Shown here: in pieces, positions 7,980-17,070 of the stretch
Layout of the letters: each line of letters opens with the position of its first letter
How positions within the stretch are numbered: the stretch's first letter is position 1
Source of the DNA: Streptomyces bauhiniae
GTDB taxonomy: Bacteria; Actinomycetota; Actinomycetes; Streptomycetales; Streptomycetaceae
Length of the DNA: 64,000 bases
NCBI RefSeq assembly: GCF_004784475.1
Contig: NZ_SRRT01000001.1
Coordinates: 248,001-312,000, forward strand
Direction of reading: 5' to 3'
Translations under genes and position numbers: made by a program
The notes under the pieces: model-generated
The model's input: only the letters and a program-made list of their open reading frames with translations
What the model was told of the DNA's origin: nothing
Databases searched by the model: none

Positions 7980-9263
7980 GTGGCGGTGCAGGAGGCGAGG
8001 CAGAGCGCGGCGGACGGCGCGGGGGCCCACGGGGGCGGCTGTGCGTGCGGAGACTGCCCGCACGGGGCACGTGAGGGCCACCGGCGGGCGCTGGCCGCCT
8101 TCCGGCAGGGCCGCGACGAGTTCGCCGCCGGACGCGGGCTGCCCCCGGCCGTGGCCCACTCCGCCTCGGCGTCCCGCCAGTGGATCTCCGCCGAACTCGC
8201 CCAGCGCGCCGAGGCGGTCGCCGAACGCGGCCGCGCCGAGGGCGACGCCTGGCTCGCCGGCCTCTGGACCCGCACCGCCTTCCTGGCCTGGGGCGCCGTG
8301 GTCGTCCTGCTGCTCGCCCAGGCCCTCACCGCGATCGGCACGGGCTGGAGCAGCGCCCGCACCGCCGGACTGCTCGCCGCGGTCGCCGTCGCGGGCGCAC
8401 TGACCCTGGCCGGCTTCCTCCACCGGGCGCGCGGCGGGGCGCTGGCCCCGATGATCGGCGAGGACAACCGGATGTCCACCTCCCGCACGGTCGCCGCCTG
8501 CTGGGTCCTCTTCGTCGCCTACGCCGTCCTCCTGCTCGCGGGCCGCCTCGCCGCCGCCTCCGACCCCGCCGAACGCGACTCCCTCCTCGCCGGTCTCGAC
8601 CTCGCGCGCGGTGCCGGTGTGGTGACCGTCCTCGCCGTGGTGTGCGGCATCGCCGTCCTGGTCCGCCGGGTGGTCGGGCTGCGCGTCCTCGGCCAGCGGC
8701 TCCAGAAGGTCCCGGCGCACCGCCCGCGCGCCGCCGACCTGCTCACCGACGACGCGGGCCGGGGCGCCTTCGCCGACATCCAGTACGTCGTGATCAGCGC
8801 CGTCGCCCTGGTCTTCGCCGCCGTCCGCCTCGGCCGCCGCCCGGACCAGCTCCCCGACCTGCCCTGGGGGCTGGCCGTGCTGGTGCTGATCTCGGCGGCC
8901 ACCTACCTGGCGGGCAAGTACGCCGAGGGCGGCCGTCCGGTGGTGCTGTCCGTGGTCCGCGCCCGCGAGCCCGGCGACCTGGACGGGCCGATCCGCACCG
9001 GGGACGACATCGAGATCCGCGGCACCGGTTTCGTCCCGCCCGGCGCCCAGGGCGCCGACCGGCTCGCCCGCATGGTCGTCCGCATCGGCGCGGTCGACGT
9101 CCATGTGCCCCTGATCCCGGTCCCCGGCGGCTTCCGCAACCCCACCGACAGCGTCCTCACCGTCCCGGTCCCGGTCGAGGTGGAGCCCGGCGCGGTGGAG
9201 GTGCAAGTGGTCACGGCGGCGGGGCTGGCCACCAACCGCTACCCCATCGAGGTGACGGACTGA
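7980..9263 (+). CDS. Multi-pass membrane protein of unknown function with N-terminal CxCxxC
   Basis: 427 residues. A soluble N-terminus of about 90 residues carries CACGDC, which could bind a metal. About six hydrophobic helices follow, in pairs near residues 98-145, 170-225 and 255-320. A C-terminal soluble domain of about 110 residues (RAREPGDLDGPIRTGDDIEIRGTGF onward) has an IPT/TIG-like beta pattern (GTGFVPPGAQG, PGAVEVQVVTAAG). I do not recognise a named family. GTG start at 7980 with GGAAGG about 10 nt upstream. No neighbour suggests a role. Confidence 0.7.
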   Translation: MAVQEARQSAADGAGAHGGGCACGDCPHGAREGHRRALAAFRQGRDEFAAGRGLPPAVAHSASASRQWISAELAQRAEAVAERGRAEGDAWLAGLWTRTAFLAWGAVVVLLLAQALTAIGTGWSSARTAGLLAAVAVAGALTLAGFLHRARGGALAPMIGEDNRMSTSRTVAACWVLFVAYAVLLLAGRLAAASDPAERDSLLAGLDLARGAGVVTVLAVVCGIAVLVRRVVGLRVLGQRLQKVPAHRPRAADLLTDDAGRGAFADIQYVVISAVALVFAAVRLGRRPDQLPDLPWGLAVLVLISAATYLAGKYAEGGRPVVLSVVRAREPGDLDGPIRTGDDIEIRGTGFVPPGAQGADRLARMVVRIGAVDVHVPLIPVPGGFRNPTDSVLTVPVPVEVEPGAVEVQVVTAAGLATNRYPIEVTD

Positions 9264-9383
9264 CCCCCCGTACGCTGCACCGATATCCGGAAAATCGTCC
9301 GGGGAGGATTGAACCGGCTCCCTTCGTCATACGTATCGTCGGGTGAGGGGTCCGGGACGGCGGGCGAGAGGCGGCTAGCAGTG

Positions 9384-9914
9384 ATGACTCACGGTATGCG
9401 GACGGACACGCACACCTCCCATCTCAACGGGGACCGTGACTGGCGGGCGACCGCCACCCGTTACGCCCTCCTCCCACTCCGGATCTTCCTCGGCGTCACC
9501 TTCGTCTACGCCGGTCTGGACAAGATCACCGACAGCGCCTTCATGAAGGCCAGTGGCGCCGGTTCGCTCGGCGACACGATGCGCGGGGTCCGGGACTCAT
9601 CCGCCATCCCGGCCCTCGTCGACCTGGCCCTCAAGAGCCCCGTCGGCTTCGGCTACGCCATCGCCTTCGGTGAGCTGGCCGTCGGCATCGGCATCCTGAT
9701 CGGACTCCTCGGCCGGCTGGCCGCCCTCGGCGGTGCGCTGATCTCGCTGAGCCTGTGGCTGACGATGAGCTGGGCCTCCAGCCCGTACTACTACGGCAAC
9801 GACCTCGCCTACCTGATGGCGTGGCTGCCTCTCGTCCTCGCGGGAACCCCCTATCTCTCCGTCGACGCTTCTCTGCGGGACCGGCGGCGACGCCGGTCGG
9901 GCGGGTACCGCTAG
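9384..9914 (+). CDS. DoxX family membrane protein
   Basis: 176 residues with four predicted membrane helices. The DoxX pattern is visible: RIFLGVTFVYAGLDKI in helix 1, GELAVGIGILIGLLGRLAALGG in the middle, and a final helix before a basic tail. DoxX proteins are inner-membrane, quinone- or thiol-redox-associated proteins of poorly defined function. The ATG at 9384 was preferred over the upstream ATG at 9309; another ATG at 9396 is possible. Its stop overlaps by 4 bp the end of the convergent small membrane protein. Confidence 0.75.
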   Translation: MTHGMRTDTHTSHLNGDRDWRATATRYALLPLRIFLGVTFVYAGLDKITDSAFMKASGAGSLGDTMRGVRDSSAIPALVDLALKSPVGFGYAIAFGELAVGIGILIGLLGRLAALGGALISLSLWLTMSWASSPYYYGNDLAYLMAWLPLVLAGTPYLSVDASLRDRRRRRSGGYR

Positions 9915-10174
9915 CCGGGGCGCCGGGCCCCGCTCGGCGGGCTGGACCGGGTCGGGGGCTCGGCCTTCTCGTCCTCCGCGCCGTTCCTCCTGCGCAGGGC
10001 ACGGGTGAGGGCGGTGGTCGCGCCCGCCAGGAACAGGCCGCCGACGGCCAGGGGGATCGCGGTGAACCACGGGATGTCCCACAGCCCGCGCACGTCCCCC
10101 AGGTAGAGGGCGCCCGCGACGGTCAGGCAGACCCCGCCGACCAGCCGGCCGGGCTGGAACTCATGACGCAGCAC
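9911..10174 (-). CDS. Small two-helix membrane protein, coupled to the PspC gene
   Basis: 87 residues with two hydrophobic segments (LVGGVCLTVAGALYLG and FTAIPLAVGGLFLAGATTALT) and an Arg/Pro-rich tail. GTG start at 10174 overlaps the end of the PspC-protein gene by 14 bp and is preceded by GGAGG inside that gene, so it is likely translationally coupled. No named family recognised. A partner or regulator of the PspC protein is a reasonable guess from position only. Confidence 0.65.
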   Translation of the reverse strand: MLRHEFQPGRLVGGVCLTVAGALYLGDVRGLWDIPWFTAIPLAVGGLFLAGATTALTRALRRRNGAEDEKAEPPTRSSPPSGARRPG

Positions 10175-11816
10175 GGCTGACCTCCACCTGTCCGATGCCC
10201 ACATGAAGGTCGATCCGCAGCACACCGGCCTCCTTCGTCCCCTTGTCCGGCGTCAGATTCGCCGTCTCATGCCGGCCCGGCCGCACATCCACGTCCTTCG
10301 TGTTGTCGCCGGGCAACCGGATGTCGCCCACCCCCACATCGATGCTCAGCACCGCCGCCGCGTCCGCCGGGACGATCACGCGCAGCCGGCCCGCTCCCAG
10401 CCCCGCCCTGGTGGACACCGTCTGGTCCTTGGTCAGGCGCACCTTGGTCAGGTCGAGGGTGGCGGAGCCGGACCCCAGCTCGTAGACGGGCTGGACATCC
10501 GCCGTGGCCGCCGGCCGCCAGGACGTCTGCCGCCAGTGCGAGGTGACGTCGGCCGGCAGCATGGCGCTTCCGGCCAGGAGTAGCGCCGTCACCAGGGCCA
10601 GGAAGGCGGACCCGCCTCCCGTGCGCCCCAGGAAGGCGCTGACGGCTATGCCCAGTCCGAAGACCACCAGCGCGCAGGCCAGCCCGGTCTGGAGGCTGGT
10701 GGCCAGCGGGCGGGTCTCCCAGGTGCGGCTGCCGCCCAGATAACCGGCCAGCAGGGCGAGCAGGAACACCCAGCCGCTGATCCAGTGCGGTCCCCGGGGC
10801 TTGGGGCGCTTGTCGGCCGGTATGCGCCCGGCGAGCGAGTGCGGCCAGGGGAGCTGCATGACGAATTCGATCGGCGGAGAGGGCGAGACGTGCTGCTGGT
10901 CGTAGGCGTCGCTCGGGCCCCAGAAGTACCCGGTGCCGCCGACATGGGTGCCGTCCTTGACGATCGGGTCACGCCACCAGGAGGGCCCGCTGTAGTAGAT
11001 CGGCGGTGCCTGCGTCTCCGGTGGGGCGTCGGCCGCCGCCTGTGCGGCTATGGGGTGGCCCCTGGGCGACTTCGGCTCGTCACTCGGGGAGGGGGCGGGG
11101 TCGGTGGTGGCGCGGTGCCGCGACCAGTACCCGGCGCCGGCCAGCAGCAGGGAGAGCACCACGGCGAAGGTCAGCACCCCGCCGTTGCGCAGGGTGGTCA
11201 GGATGACCCCGCTGCCGATCAGGGCGAACAGGACGGCGGCCAGCGCCTGTCCGTCGACCCGGCCGGTCAGCAGCTTGCGTACCTCGTTCTCCTCCTCGTC
11301 GTCGTACGGGACGAGGAGCCAGGCGAAGCCGTAGAAGATCAGGCCGATGCCGCCGGTCGCGGCCAGCACGGCCAGGGTGATGCGGAAGATCACCGGGTCC
11401 ATGTCCGTGTGCCGGCCGAGGCCCGCGCACACGCCCGCGATCATTTTGTGCCGGCGGTCGCGGCGGAAGCGGCGGGGGGTCTCGGCGGTGCGGGGCCCTG
11501 CCGGGGTGTCCGCTTCTTCCGCGTGCCCCGGGTTCCTGGATGCGGAGCCCGGCGCTGCCGAGCCCTGCGCCCCCGGTTCCTCCGCTCCCGGCCCGTTCGC
11601 CCTGGAGTCCTTCTCTCCTGTGTCCCTCACTGCTCCACCCCCTCTCTCCGCGCCCCGCTCTCCCGCGGGCGTCTTCTGTGTTCCTGTGGTGTCCGCCCGG
11701 TCCGGACCCGTCCGCTCCGTCGCGGCGGGTTCGGCATCCGGCGGCCCGGTGCCCGAGGCCGGGCGTGGGCCGGTGCCGGGTCCCGGACCCGTCGCGGCGT
11801 GCTCGTGATCCGTCAT
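10161..11816 (-). CDS. PspC-domain membrane protein
   Basis: 551 residues. A long low-complexity N-terminus (about 110 residues rich in Gly, Pro, Ala, Thr) is followed by a PspC domain (RRHKMIAGVCAGLGRH, then a helix ending WLLVPYDDE). Several more membrane helices follow, then a C-terminal extracytoplasmic-looking beta-rich domain with repeated short strands (SIDVGVGDIRLPG, RIDLHVGIGQVEVS). That domain resembles the toast-rack domain of LiaF-like proteins. PspC proteins sense envelope stress. It is divergent from a second PspC gene fused to a sensor kinase, so the three genes probably form one signalling unit. ATG at 11816. Confidence 0.8.
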   Translation of the reverse strand: MTDHEHAATGPGPGTGPRPASGTGPPDAEPAATERTGPDRADTTGTQKTPAGERGAERGGGAVRDTGEKDSRANGPGAEEPGAQGSAAPGSASRNPGHAEEADTPAGPRTAETPRRFRRDRRHKMIAGVCAGLGRHTDMDPVIFRITLAVLAATGGIGLIFYGFAWLLVPYDDEEENEVRKLLTGRVDGQALAAVLFALIGSGVILTTLRNGGVLTFAVVLSLLLAGAGYWSRHRATTDPAPSPSDEPKSPRGHPIAAQAAADAPPETQAPPIYYSGPSWWRDPIVKDGTHVGGTGYFWGPSDAYDQQHVSPSPPIEFVMQLPWPHSLAGRIPADKRPKPRGPHWISGWVFLLALLAGYLGGSRTWETRPLATSLQTGLACALVVFGLGIAVSAFLGRTGGGSAFLALVTALLLAGSAMLPADVTSHWRQTSWRPAATADVQPVYELGSGSATLDLTKVRLTKDQTVSTRAGLGAGRLRVIVPADAAAVLSIDVGVGDIRLPGDNTKDVDVRPGRHETANLTPDKGTKEAGVLRIDLHVGIGQVEVSRAAS

Positions 11817-12037
11817 GTGTCCATGGTGACGGGCCGGGAGCCGTGTGGGCAGTCGGGTCGACCCTGGTCGAACCCTGAAATCGCCCCTGAGACGAGCGGG
11901 GGAGATGTTCGACTCCGGGCCGGGATCCCCGCCCCGACCGGCCCGCCGGGACTCGGGGGAACCCCGGTGAAGATCAGGGGAGTCTCGGGGGACGACCCTG
12001 ATGCCCCGGTCCCCGCCGCCGTGTGACCATCGTTGGC
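11817..12037. promoter_or_regulatory. Divergent promoter region between the PspC protein and the PspC sensor kinase
   Basis: 221 bp between divergent genes. At 11862-11889 there are three CCTG cores spaced 11 and 12 bp apart, one per helical turn, next to the palindrome GGGTCGACCC; a further CCCTGA lies near 11997. These are candidate sites for the neighbouring LuxR-type regulator. Confidence 0.35.
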
Positions 12038-13330
12038 ATGCCGGAAGCCGCAGCACTCCCACTCGAAGACCCGCGGCCGCCGCGCAAGCTCTACCGCAGC
12101 GGTGACGGCCGCTGGCTGGGCGGAGTGGCGCGGGGGCTCGCCGGGCATCTCGGGCTGCCCGTGGTGTGGGTGCGGCTGGCCTTCGTCGGCCTGCTGATGG
12201 CGAACGGACTCGGCGCGCTGCTGTACGCCGCGTTCTGGTTCTTCGTCCCGCTGGGCGTCGGCGGGGTGGGCGACCACAAACCGGCCTCGCTGGTCGGCAC
12301 CGAGACCTCGCCGGAGGGGCGCCGCAGACTCGTCGCCCGCAAGCCGGACAAGGGGCAGATGGTCGCGCTGCTCCTCATGGTCATCGTGTCCATCGTCTTC
12401 CTGGGCAGCGTCAACCTGACCAACACCGCCAAGGCGTACCTGGTGCCGGTGGTGCTGGTCGCGGCCGGTGTCGCCCTGGTCTGGCGGCAGGCGGACAACG
12501 CCCGCCGGGCTCGCTGGGTCGAGGTCGGCGGCCGTCGGCGTACGCTCACCCTGCTCCGGGCGGCCGTGGGTGTGCTGCTGGTCGCCGCCGGTGTCTCCGC
12601 GATCTTCCTGATGCAGGTGTCCGCCGCCCACCTGGGCGCGGTGCTGGAGGCGGCGCTCGCCGTGCTGGTCGGCATCACCCTGCTCGCCGGCCCCTATCTC
12701 GTCCGCGTGACCCAGGACCTGTCCGAGGAACGCCTGATGCGCATCCGTGCCCAGGAGCGGGCCGAGGTCGCCGCGCACGTCCACGACTCGGTGCTGCACA
12801 CCCTCACCCTGATACAGCGCAACGCGGACAACGCCGGGGAGGTGCGCCGCCTGGCCCGCGCTCAGGAGCGGGACCTGCGCACCTGGCTGTACAAGCCGGA
12901 GGGCACCGGCAAGGACGAGGCCGACGAGCCGGACACGGTCGCGGAGGCGGTGCGGCGCAACGCGGCCGAGGTGGAGGACAAGCACGGCGTGCCCATAGAG
13001 GTCGTGGTGGTGGGCGACTGCCCGCTGGACGACCGGACGACCGCGCAGATGCAGGCCGCGCGCGAAGCCATGGTGAACGCCGCCAAGTACGGTGGCGAGG
13101 GCGGTGCCGTGCAGGTCTACGCAGAGGTCGAGGGCCGTACGGTCTTCGTGTCCGTCCGCGACCGGGGTCCGGGCTTCGACCTCGACTCCATACCCGCCGA
13201 CCGCATGGGGGTCAGGGAGTCGATCATCGGGCGCATGGAGCGCAACGGCGGTACGGCCCGGCTGCGGCCGGTGCCGGACGGCGGCACGGAAGTCGAGCTG
13301 GAGATGGAGAGGGCGGAGAAGACGGCATGA
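12038..13330 (+). CDS. PspC-domain sensor histidine kinase
   Basis: 430 residues. N-terminal PspC domain (RWLGGVARGLAGHLGLPVVWVRLAF), about five membrane helices to residue 230, then a dimerisation/phosphoacceptor helix with VHDSVLHTL (candidate His249). A GHKL ATPase domain follows with the N-box REAMVNAAKYGG and G-box VRDRGPGFD. This is the HisKA_3-type architecture that pairs with LuxR-family regulators. The next gene overlaps by 4 bp (ATGA). ATG at 12038 is preferred over the GTG at 12023. The signal is probably envelope stress, inferred from the PspC domain. Confidence 0.85.
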   Translation: MPEAAALPLEDPRPPRKLYRSGDGRWLGGVARGLAGHLGLPVVWVRLAFVGLLMANGLGALLYAAFWFFVPLGVGGVGDHKPASLVGTETSPEGRRRLVARKPDKGQMVALLLMVIVSIVFLGSVNLTNTAKAYLVPVVLVAAGVALVWRQADNARRARWVEVGGRRRTLTLLRAAVGVLLVAAGVSAIFLMQVSAAHLGAVLEAALAVLVGITLLAGPYLVRVTQDLSEERLMRIRAQERAEVAAHVHDSVLHTLTLIQRNADNAGEVRRLARAQERDLRTWLYKPEGTGKDEADEPDTVAEAVRRNAAEVEDKHGVPIEVVVVGDCPLDDRTTAQMQAAREAMVNAAKYGGEGGAVQVYAEVEGRTVFVSVRDRGPGFDLDSIPADRMGVRESIIGRMERNGGTARLRPVPDGGTEVELEMERAEKTA

Positions 13331-14091
13331 GTGACGCGACCGAGGCGAACGGCACGACGGGGGAGGCGGAGGTGGCCGAACCCGGACGCGACACCGCGAG
13401 GACGACCGAGGGCACCGAGGGCGCGGTCGGGCGGCATGTGCGCGTGGTGCTGGTGGACGACCACCGCATGTTCCGCACCGGCGTGCAGGCGGAGATCGGG
13501 CAGACCGCGCGGACCGGGGTCGAGGTGGTCGGTGAGGCACCGGACGTTGACCAGGCGGTCGCGGTCATCACCCGGACCCGGCCCGAGGTGGTCCTGCTCG
13601 ACGTCCATCTGCCCGGCGGCGGCGGGGTCGAGGTGCTCCGGCGCAGCGCGGCCCTGATGGCGGACCCCGAGCAGCCGGTGCGCTTCCTCGCGCTCTCCGT
13701 GTCCGACGCGGCGGAGGACGTGATCGGGGTGATCCGGGGCGGGGCGCGCGGCTATGTCACCAAGACCATCACCGGGTCCGACCTGATCGATTCGATCTTC
13801 CGGGTGCAGGAGGGCGACGCGGTCTTCTCGCCCCGGCTGGCCGGGTTCGTACTGGACGCCTTCGCCTCCACCGACGCCCCGCCGGTCGACGAGGACCTCG
13901 ACCGTCTCACCCAGCGCGAGCGTGAGGTGCTGCGGCTGATCGCGCGTGGCTATGCCTACAAGGAGATCGGCAAGCAGCTCTTCATCTCGGTGAAGACGGT
14001 CGAGTCCCATGTCTCCGCGGTGCTGCGCAAGCTCCAGCTCTCCAACCGGCACGAGCTGACCCGCTGGGCCACGGCCCGCCGGCTGGTCTGA
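13327..14091 (+). CDS. LuxR/NarL-family response regulator
   Basis: 254 residues. The receiver domain begins after an unusually long acidic N-terminal extension of about 35 residues. It shows the DDHRMF acidic pocket and the phosphoacceptor Asp92 in LLDVHLP. The C-terminal LuxR-type helix-turn-helix has LTQREREVLRLIARGYAYKEIGKQL and VKTVESHVSAVLRKL. Start ATG at 13327 overlaps the kinase stop (ATGA). It should be phosphorylated by the upstream kinase and may control the divergent PspC gene. Confidence 0.92.
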   Translation: MSDATEANGTTGEAEVAEPGRDTARTTEGTEGAVGRHVRVVLVDDHRMFRTGVQAEIGQTARTGVEVVGEAPDVDQAVAVITRTRPEVVLLDVHLPGGGGVEVLRRSAALMADPEQPVRFLALSVSDAAEDVIGVIRGGARGYVTKTITGSDLIDSIFRVQEGDAVFSPRLAGFVLDAFASTDAPPVDEDLDRLTQREREVLRLIARGYAYKEIGKQLFISVKTVESHVSAVLRKLQLSNRHELTRWATARRLV

Positions 14092-14100
14092 GCCGAACCT

Positions 14101-15192
14101 CTAGGCGACCCGGGTGGCCCCCGCGAACGGCATCTGGTCGATGGGGGCGACCCGGACCGGCGCCGACGGGTTGGGCGCGTGGATCATGCGGCCGTTGCCC
14201 ACGTAGATGCCCACGTGGCTGACGCCGGAGTAGAAGAACACCAGGTCACCGGGCTGGAGCTGGGAGCGGGAGACACGCCGGCCCGCGTTGATCTGGGCGT
14301 AGGTGGTGCGGGGGAGGGAGATGCCCGCGGAGCGGTAGGCGGCCTGGATCAGCCCCGAGCAGTCGAAGGCGTTGGGGCCGGTCGCGCCCCACACATAGGG
14401 GCTGCCGAGCTTGCGGTAGGCGTAGGCGACGGCAGCCGAAGCGCGTGAGGTGGGCGCGGGCACCCGTGCGGTCGTACGGCCGGTGGACGCCTTGCCAGAA
14501 GTGGCCGGAGCCGGGGCGGAGCGACCCCCACCGGCGGCACGGACCGGAACCGCCGGAGTGGCGGTGGTGGCCTTGGCCCGCTCGGGCGGGGTGAGCCGGG
14601 TGAGCAACTGCCGGGCCTGCTTGAGCTTGGTGGTGACCGCGTCCTTCTGCCGCTTCAGCTCCGCCTGCCGGGACCGTACCGACTTCGCCTCGACGCGGGC
14701 CGCGCCGCGCAGCCGCTCGATCTCCCGGAGCTGGGCGCGTACCCGGGTCACCTGCTGGGCCTGGTGGTGGCCGGCGCGTTCGGCGAAGGCGGCGTCGTCC
14801 AGGTAGCGGTCGGGGCTGCTGGAGAGGGCGAGCTGCCAGCTCGGGGCGATCGCGCCCTCGCGGTACTGCGCGGCGGCGGAGGCGCCCAGGGCACCACGGG
14901 CGGTGTTGAGTCTGTCCTGCCTGCGGGCGGTCTCGTCGCGCAGGGAGTTCAGCCTGCGCTGGGCGGCGCTCGCCTTCTCGCGGGCGCCGTTGTACTTCTC
15001 GGTGGCGGTCTCCGCCTCCCGGTACAGCCGGTCCACCTGGGTCTTGACCTGGGCGGTGGTGAGTTGCGGCTCGGCGTGTCCCGTTCCGTCGAAGGCCGTC
15101 GCGGTGGCCGCTCCCGCCAGGGCGAGAGTGGCGGCCGTGCGGGCCGTGTTGCCGCTGAGTGAGCGCGCTCGGAGCTTTCGGTGCGCTGCCAC
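14101..15192 (-). CDS. Secreted NlpC/P60 peptidoglycan hydrolase
   Basis: 363 residues. A basic N-terminus and a hydrophobic stretch (AATLALAGAATATAF) form a signal peptide. A coiled coil of about 130 residues (QLTTAQVKTQVDRLYREAE onward) and a Pro/Thr/Ala linker follow. The C-terminal NlpC/P60 domain has catalytic Cys278 (FDCSG), His326 (SHVG) and polar His338 (IHAP). It cleaves peptide stems of the wall, as in RipA/RpfA-type division or growth hydrolases. I chose GTG 15192; GTG 15204, four codons upstream, is also possible. A leader of about 170 nt and an OmpR-type direct repeat precede it. Confidence 0.88.
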   Translation of the reverse strand: MAAHRKLRARSLSGNTARTAATLALAGAATATAFDGTGHAEPQLTTAQVKTQVDRLYREAETATEKYNGAREKASAAQRRLNSLRDETARRQDRLNTARGALGASAAAQYREGAIAPSWQLALSSSPDRYLDDAAFAERAGHHQAQQVTRVRAQLREIERLRGAARVEAKSVRSRQAELKRQKDAVTTKLKQARQLLTRLTPPERAKATTATPAVPVRAAGGGRSAPAPATSGKASTGRTTARVPAPTSRASAAVAYAYRKLGSPYVWGATGPNAFDCSGLIQAAYRSAGISLPRTTYAQINAGRRVSRSQLQPGDLVFFYSGVSHVGIYVGNGRMIHAPNPSAPVRVAPIDQMPFAGATRVA

Positions 15193-15370
15193 CTGGACCG
15201 TCACGTCCTTCCATGGGACTCGTGCGGCCGAGAACTGCGGACCCCTAGGGGCCGGTGTCCGGCGGCCGTCCGCACAGGGGAGACGGCGGCCGACGGACGG
15301 TCCTCGGCGGTGATGTCCGGCTGCCGCCCCTGGTCCGGGCGGCTGTGGGGAGCCGGTCACCTGGGGGAGG

Positions 15371-15401
15371 ACGCTAGGCCGGTTGGTGACAGCTTGGTAA
15401 C
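15371..15401 (-). promoter_or_regulatory. Promoter of the NlpC/P60 gene with a GTnAC-n6-GTnAC operator
   Basis: On the minus strand, GTTAC-CAAGCT-GTCAC (15386-15401) lies 9 bp upstream of the -10 hexamer TAGCGT (15371-15376), over the -35 position. GTnAC-n6-GTnAC is the binding pattern of the AfsQ1 response regulator; the related MtrA regulator, which controls wall hydrolases in actinobacteria, binds similar direct repeats. Downstream, the leader has an imperfect hairpin at about 15259-15302. Confidence 0.55.
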
Positions 15402-15637
15402 GCGTGTGCGGAACTGTCCGCGACGCAACGGAAAGTGACCGTTTCCGACCGGGTTACCGGGGTGGCGGAGGTGCCCATCCGAAGCCTGACGATCAAAGAG
15501 GGGAAGACGGGACCCGAGGGAGGCAGGGGGTGCTATGACCGGCGAGCCCGCGAGCGGGTGAGATCGGCCGGAGCCATGCGCCGGACGCGGGCCCCGGTAC
15601 GGTGCCGACGGAATGTCGGGAACTAGGCTCGGTTCCC

Positions 15638-15991
15638 ATGACCGTACTCATCCATGTCTTCGTCGCCCTGCACATCATCGGCATCGCCGCGCTGCTCGGC
15701 GGCTTCCTCACCCAGATGAAGGCGATGGGCCGGGGTACGGCCCGCTTCGTGCCCGCCATGCTGCACGGCGCGATCACCATGCTGGTCACCGGCGTGGTGC
15801 TGGTCGGCCTCAACGAGGCGGACGGCCACCACGTCAACAACATCAAGATCGGCATCAAGCTGGCGCTGCTGATCGTGATCCTCGGGCTGGTCTATGTGAA
15901 GCGCGACGAGGAGACGGTCGACAAGGGGATGTTCGGGCTGGTCGGCGCCCTGACCACGGCGAACATCTTCATCGCCGTGCTGTGGACGTGA
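15638..15991 (+). CDS. Small four-helix membrane protein
   Basis: 117 residues with four hydrophobic helices (LIHVFVALHIIGIAALLGGF, AITMLVTGVVLVGL, IGIKLALLIVILGLVYV, GALTTANIFIAVLW). There is a conserved-looking EADGHHVNN loop. No named family recognised, though the pattern is common in actinobacteria. The ATG at 15638 lies 8 bp after TAGGCT (15624-15629) with no Shine-Dalgarno, so the mRNA is probably nearly leaderless. Its 3' end overlaps the convergent gene by 23 bp. Confidence 0.75.
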   Translation: MTVLIHVFVALHIIGIAALLGGFLTQMKAMGRGTARFVPAMLHGAITMLVTGVVLVGLNEADGHHVNNIKIGIKLALLIVILGLVYVKRDEETVDKGMFGLVGALTTANIFIAVLWT

Positions 15992-16976
15992 CGCCCGCCG
16001 TCCCCGTCTCCCGAGGGTCGCGGTACCCGGCGCGCGCCGCCAGCACCGCGCCCGCCGCGGCTGCCAGCCACACCGCGACCGCCACCCAGACCAGCACCTT
16101 CCCCGGCCCGCTCAGCCAGGACACGTCCAGGGCGGCCGAGACCGCGAGGGCCGCCGCCGCCGTCATCCCCATCGAGAACACGGTGGCCCAGCGCAGCAGG
16201 CCGTAGCGGGGCCGGGGGCGCGCCAGCTCGGCCAGTACCAGCACCGCGTAGCAGGCGAGGTCCAGGACCAGCAGGATCGCGGTGACCTGGTGCAGGACCC
16301 CGCTGTCGTCCTTGTTCCACAGGTACAGCCGCGCGCTGTCGGCGGAGATCAGCCGGGCCCCGGCCAGCGCCGAGATGGACAGCGCGCCGCCCGCGATCCA
16401 GTGGTCGCCCGGCCCGTGCAGGACCTGGCGGGAGTCGAAGCGGGGCAGGGCGAGGGCGTAGAGCAGCAGGCCCAGCCAGAACAGCACCAGCGCGGCGTGC
16501 GCCAGCCAGGCCGTGGCCTCGGCCCCGGCCAGGGTGGCCGCCAGTACCGCGAGCGCCTGTGTGGCCACGCAACACAGGAACACCGTGCCCGGCATGCGCT
16601 GCCCCCAGTTCCGCAGCACGGAGACCAACAGCACCGGCCAGAGCAGCGCGGCCAGCGCCAGTAGGGCCCCGGCCAGGGGCTGGACGCCGAGCAGCGAGAT
16701 CCGGGTACCGAGTACCGCCGTGGCCGCCACCGCCGTGAGCGCGGCCGGGTCGCGGGCCTCCTCCGTCCAGCGTCCCCGGTGTCCCGCGAGCCGTACCGCG
16801 AAGGTGGCGGCGAGGGTCAGCCAGGCGAGGCAGGCCAGGACCAGGAAGATCCGGGACACCACCTCGACGCCCGCCAGCCGCAGGCCGATGGAGATGATGG
16901 CGGTCGCCATGACAGCGGTGCCCGCCGCCGGAGGACGCTCCGCCACCCACGTTCGCAAGCCCGAGATGCCCGACAT
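15969..16976 (-). CDS. Polytopic membrane protein, possibly TehA/SLAC1-like
   Basis: 335 residues with about ten hydrophobic helices. The pattern PAAGTAVMATAIISIGLRLAG at the N-terminus, a WIAGGALSISALAG helix in the middle and a long run of ten helices recall tellurite-resistance/dicarboxylate transporter (TehA, SLAC1) proteins, but I cannot confirm this by eye. ATG at 16976. Divergent from pcrA with a 204-bp gap full of repeated CGTTCC/GGAACG motifs. It is a single gene whose 3' end overlaps the previous gene. Confidence 0.7.
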   Translation of the reverse strand: MSGISGLRTWVAERPPAAGTAVMATAIISIGLRLAGVEVVSRIFLVLACLAWLTLAATFAVRLAGHRGRWTEEARDPAALTAVAATAVLGTRISLLGVQPLAGALLALAALLWPVLLVSVLRNWGQRMPGTVFLCCVATQALAVLAATLAGAEATAWLAHAALVLFWLGLLLYALALPRFDSRQVLHGPGDHWIAGGALSISALAGARLISADSARLYLWNKDDSGVLHQVTAILLVLDLACYAVLVLAELARPRPRYGLLRWATVFSMGMTAAAALAVSAALDVSWLSGPGKVLVWVAVAVWLAAAAGAVLAARAGYRDPRETGTAGVTSTARR

Positions 16977-17070
16977 GTCCCTGATGCTAGGGAGCGGCGC
17001 GGCCCCGACGGGGAGGGCACGCGCGCGTGGGGCTCGAAAAGAGGACCGGGCCGTCAGGGACCGTCCCCCC

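Noticed and set aside
15193..15364. c-di-AMP (ydaO) riboswitch in the leader of the NlpC/P60 gene
   Set aside because: Such riboswitches precede some streptomycete wall hydrolases, but the conserved core sequences could not be found here; only a simple imperfect hairpin is visible.
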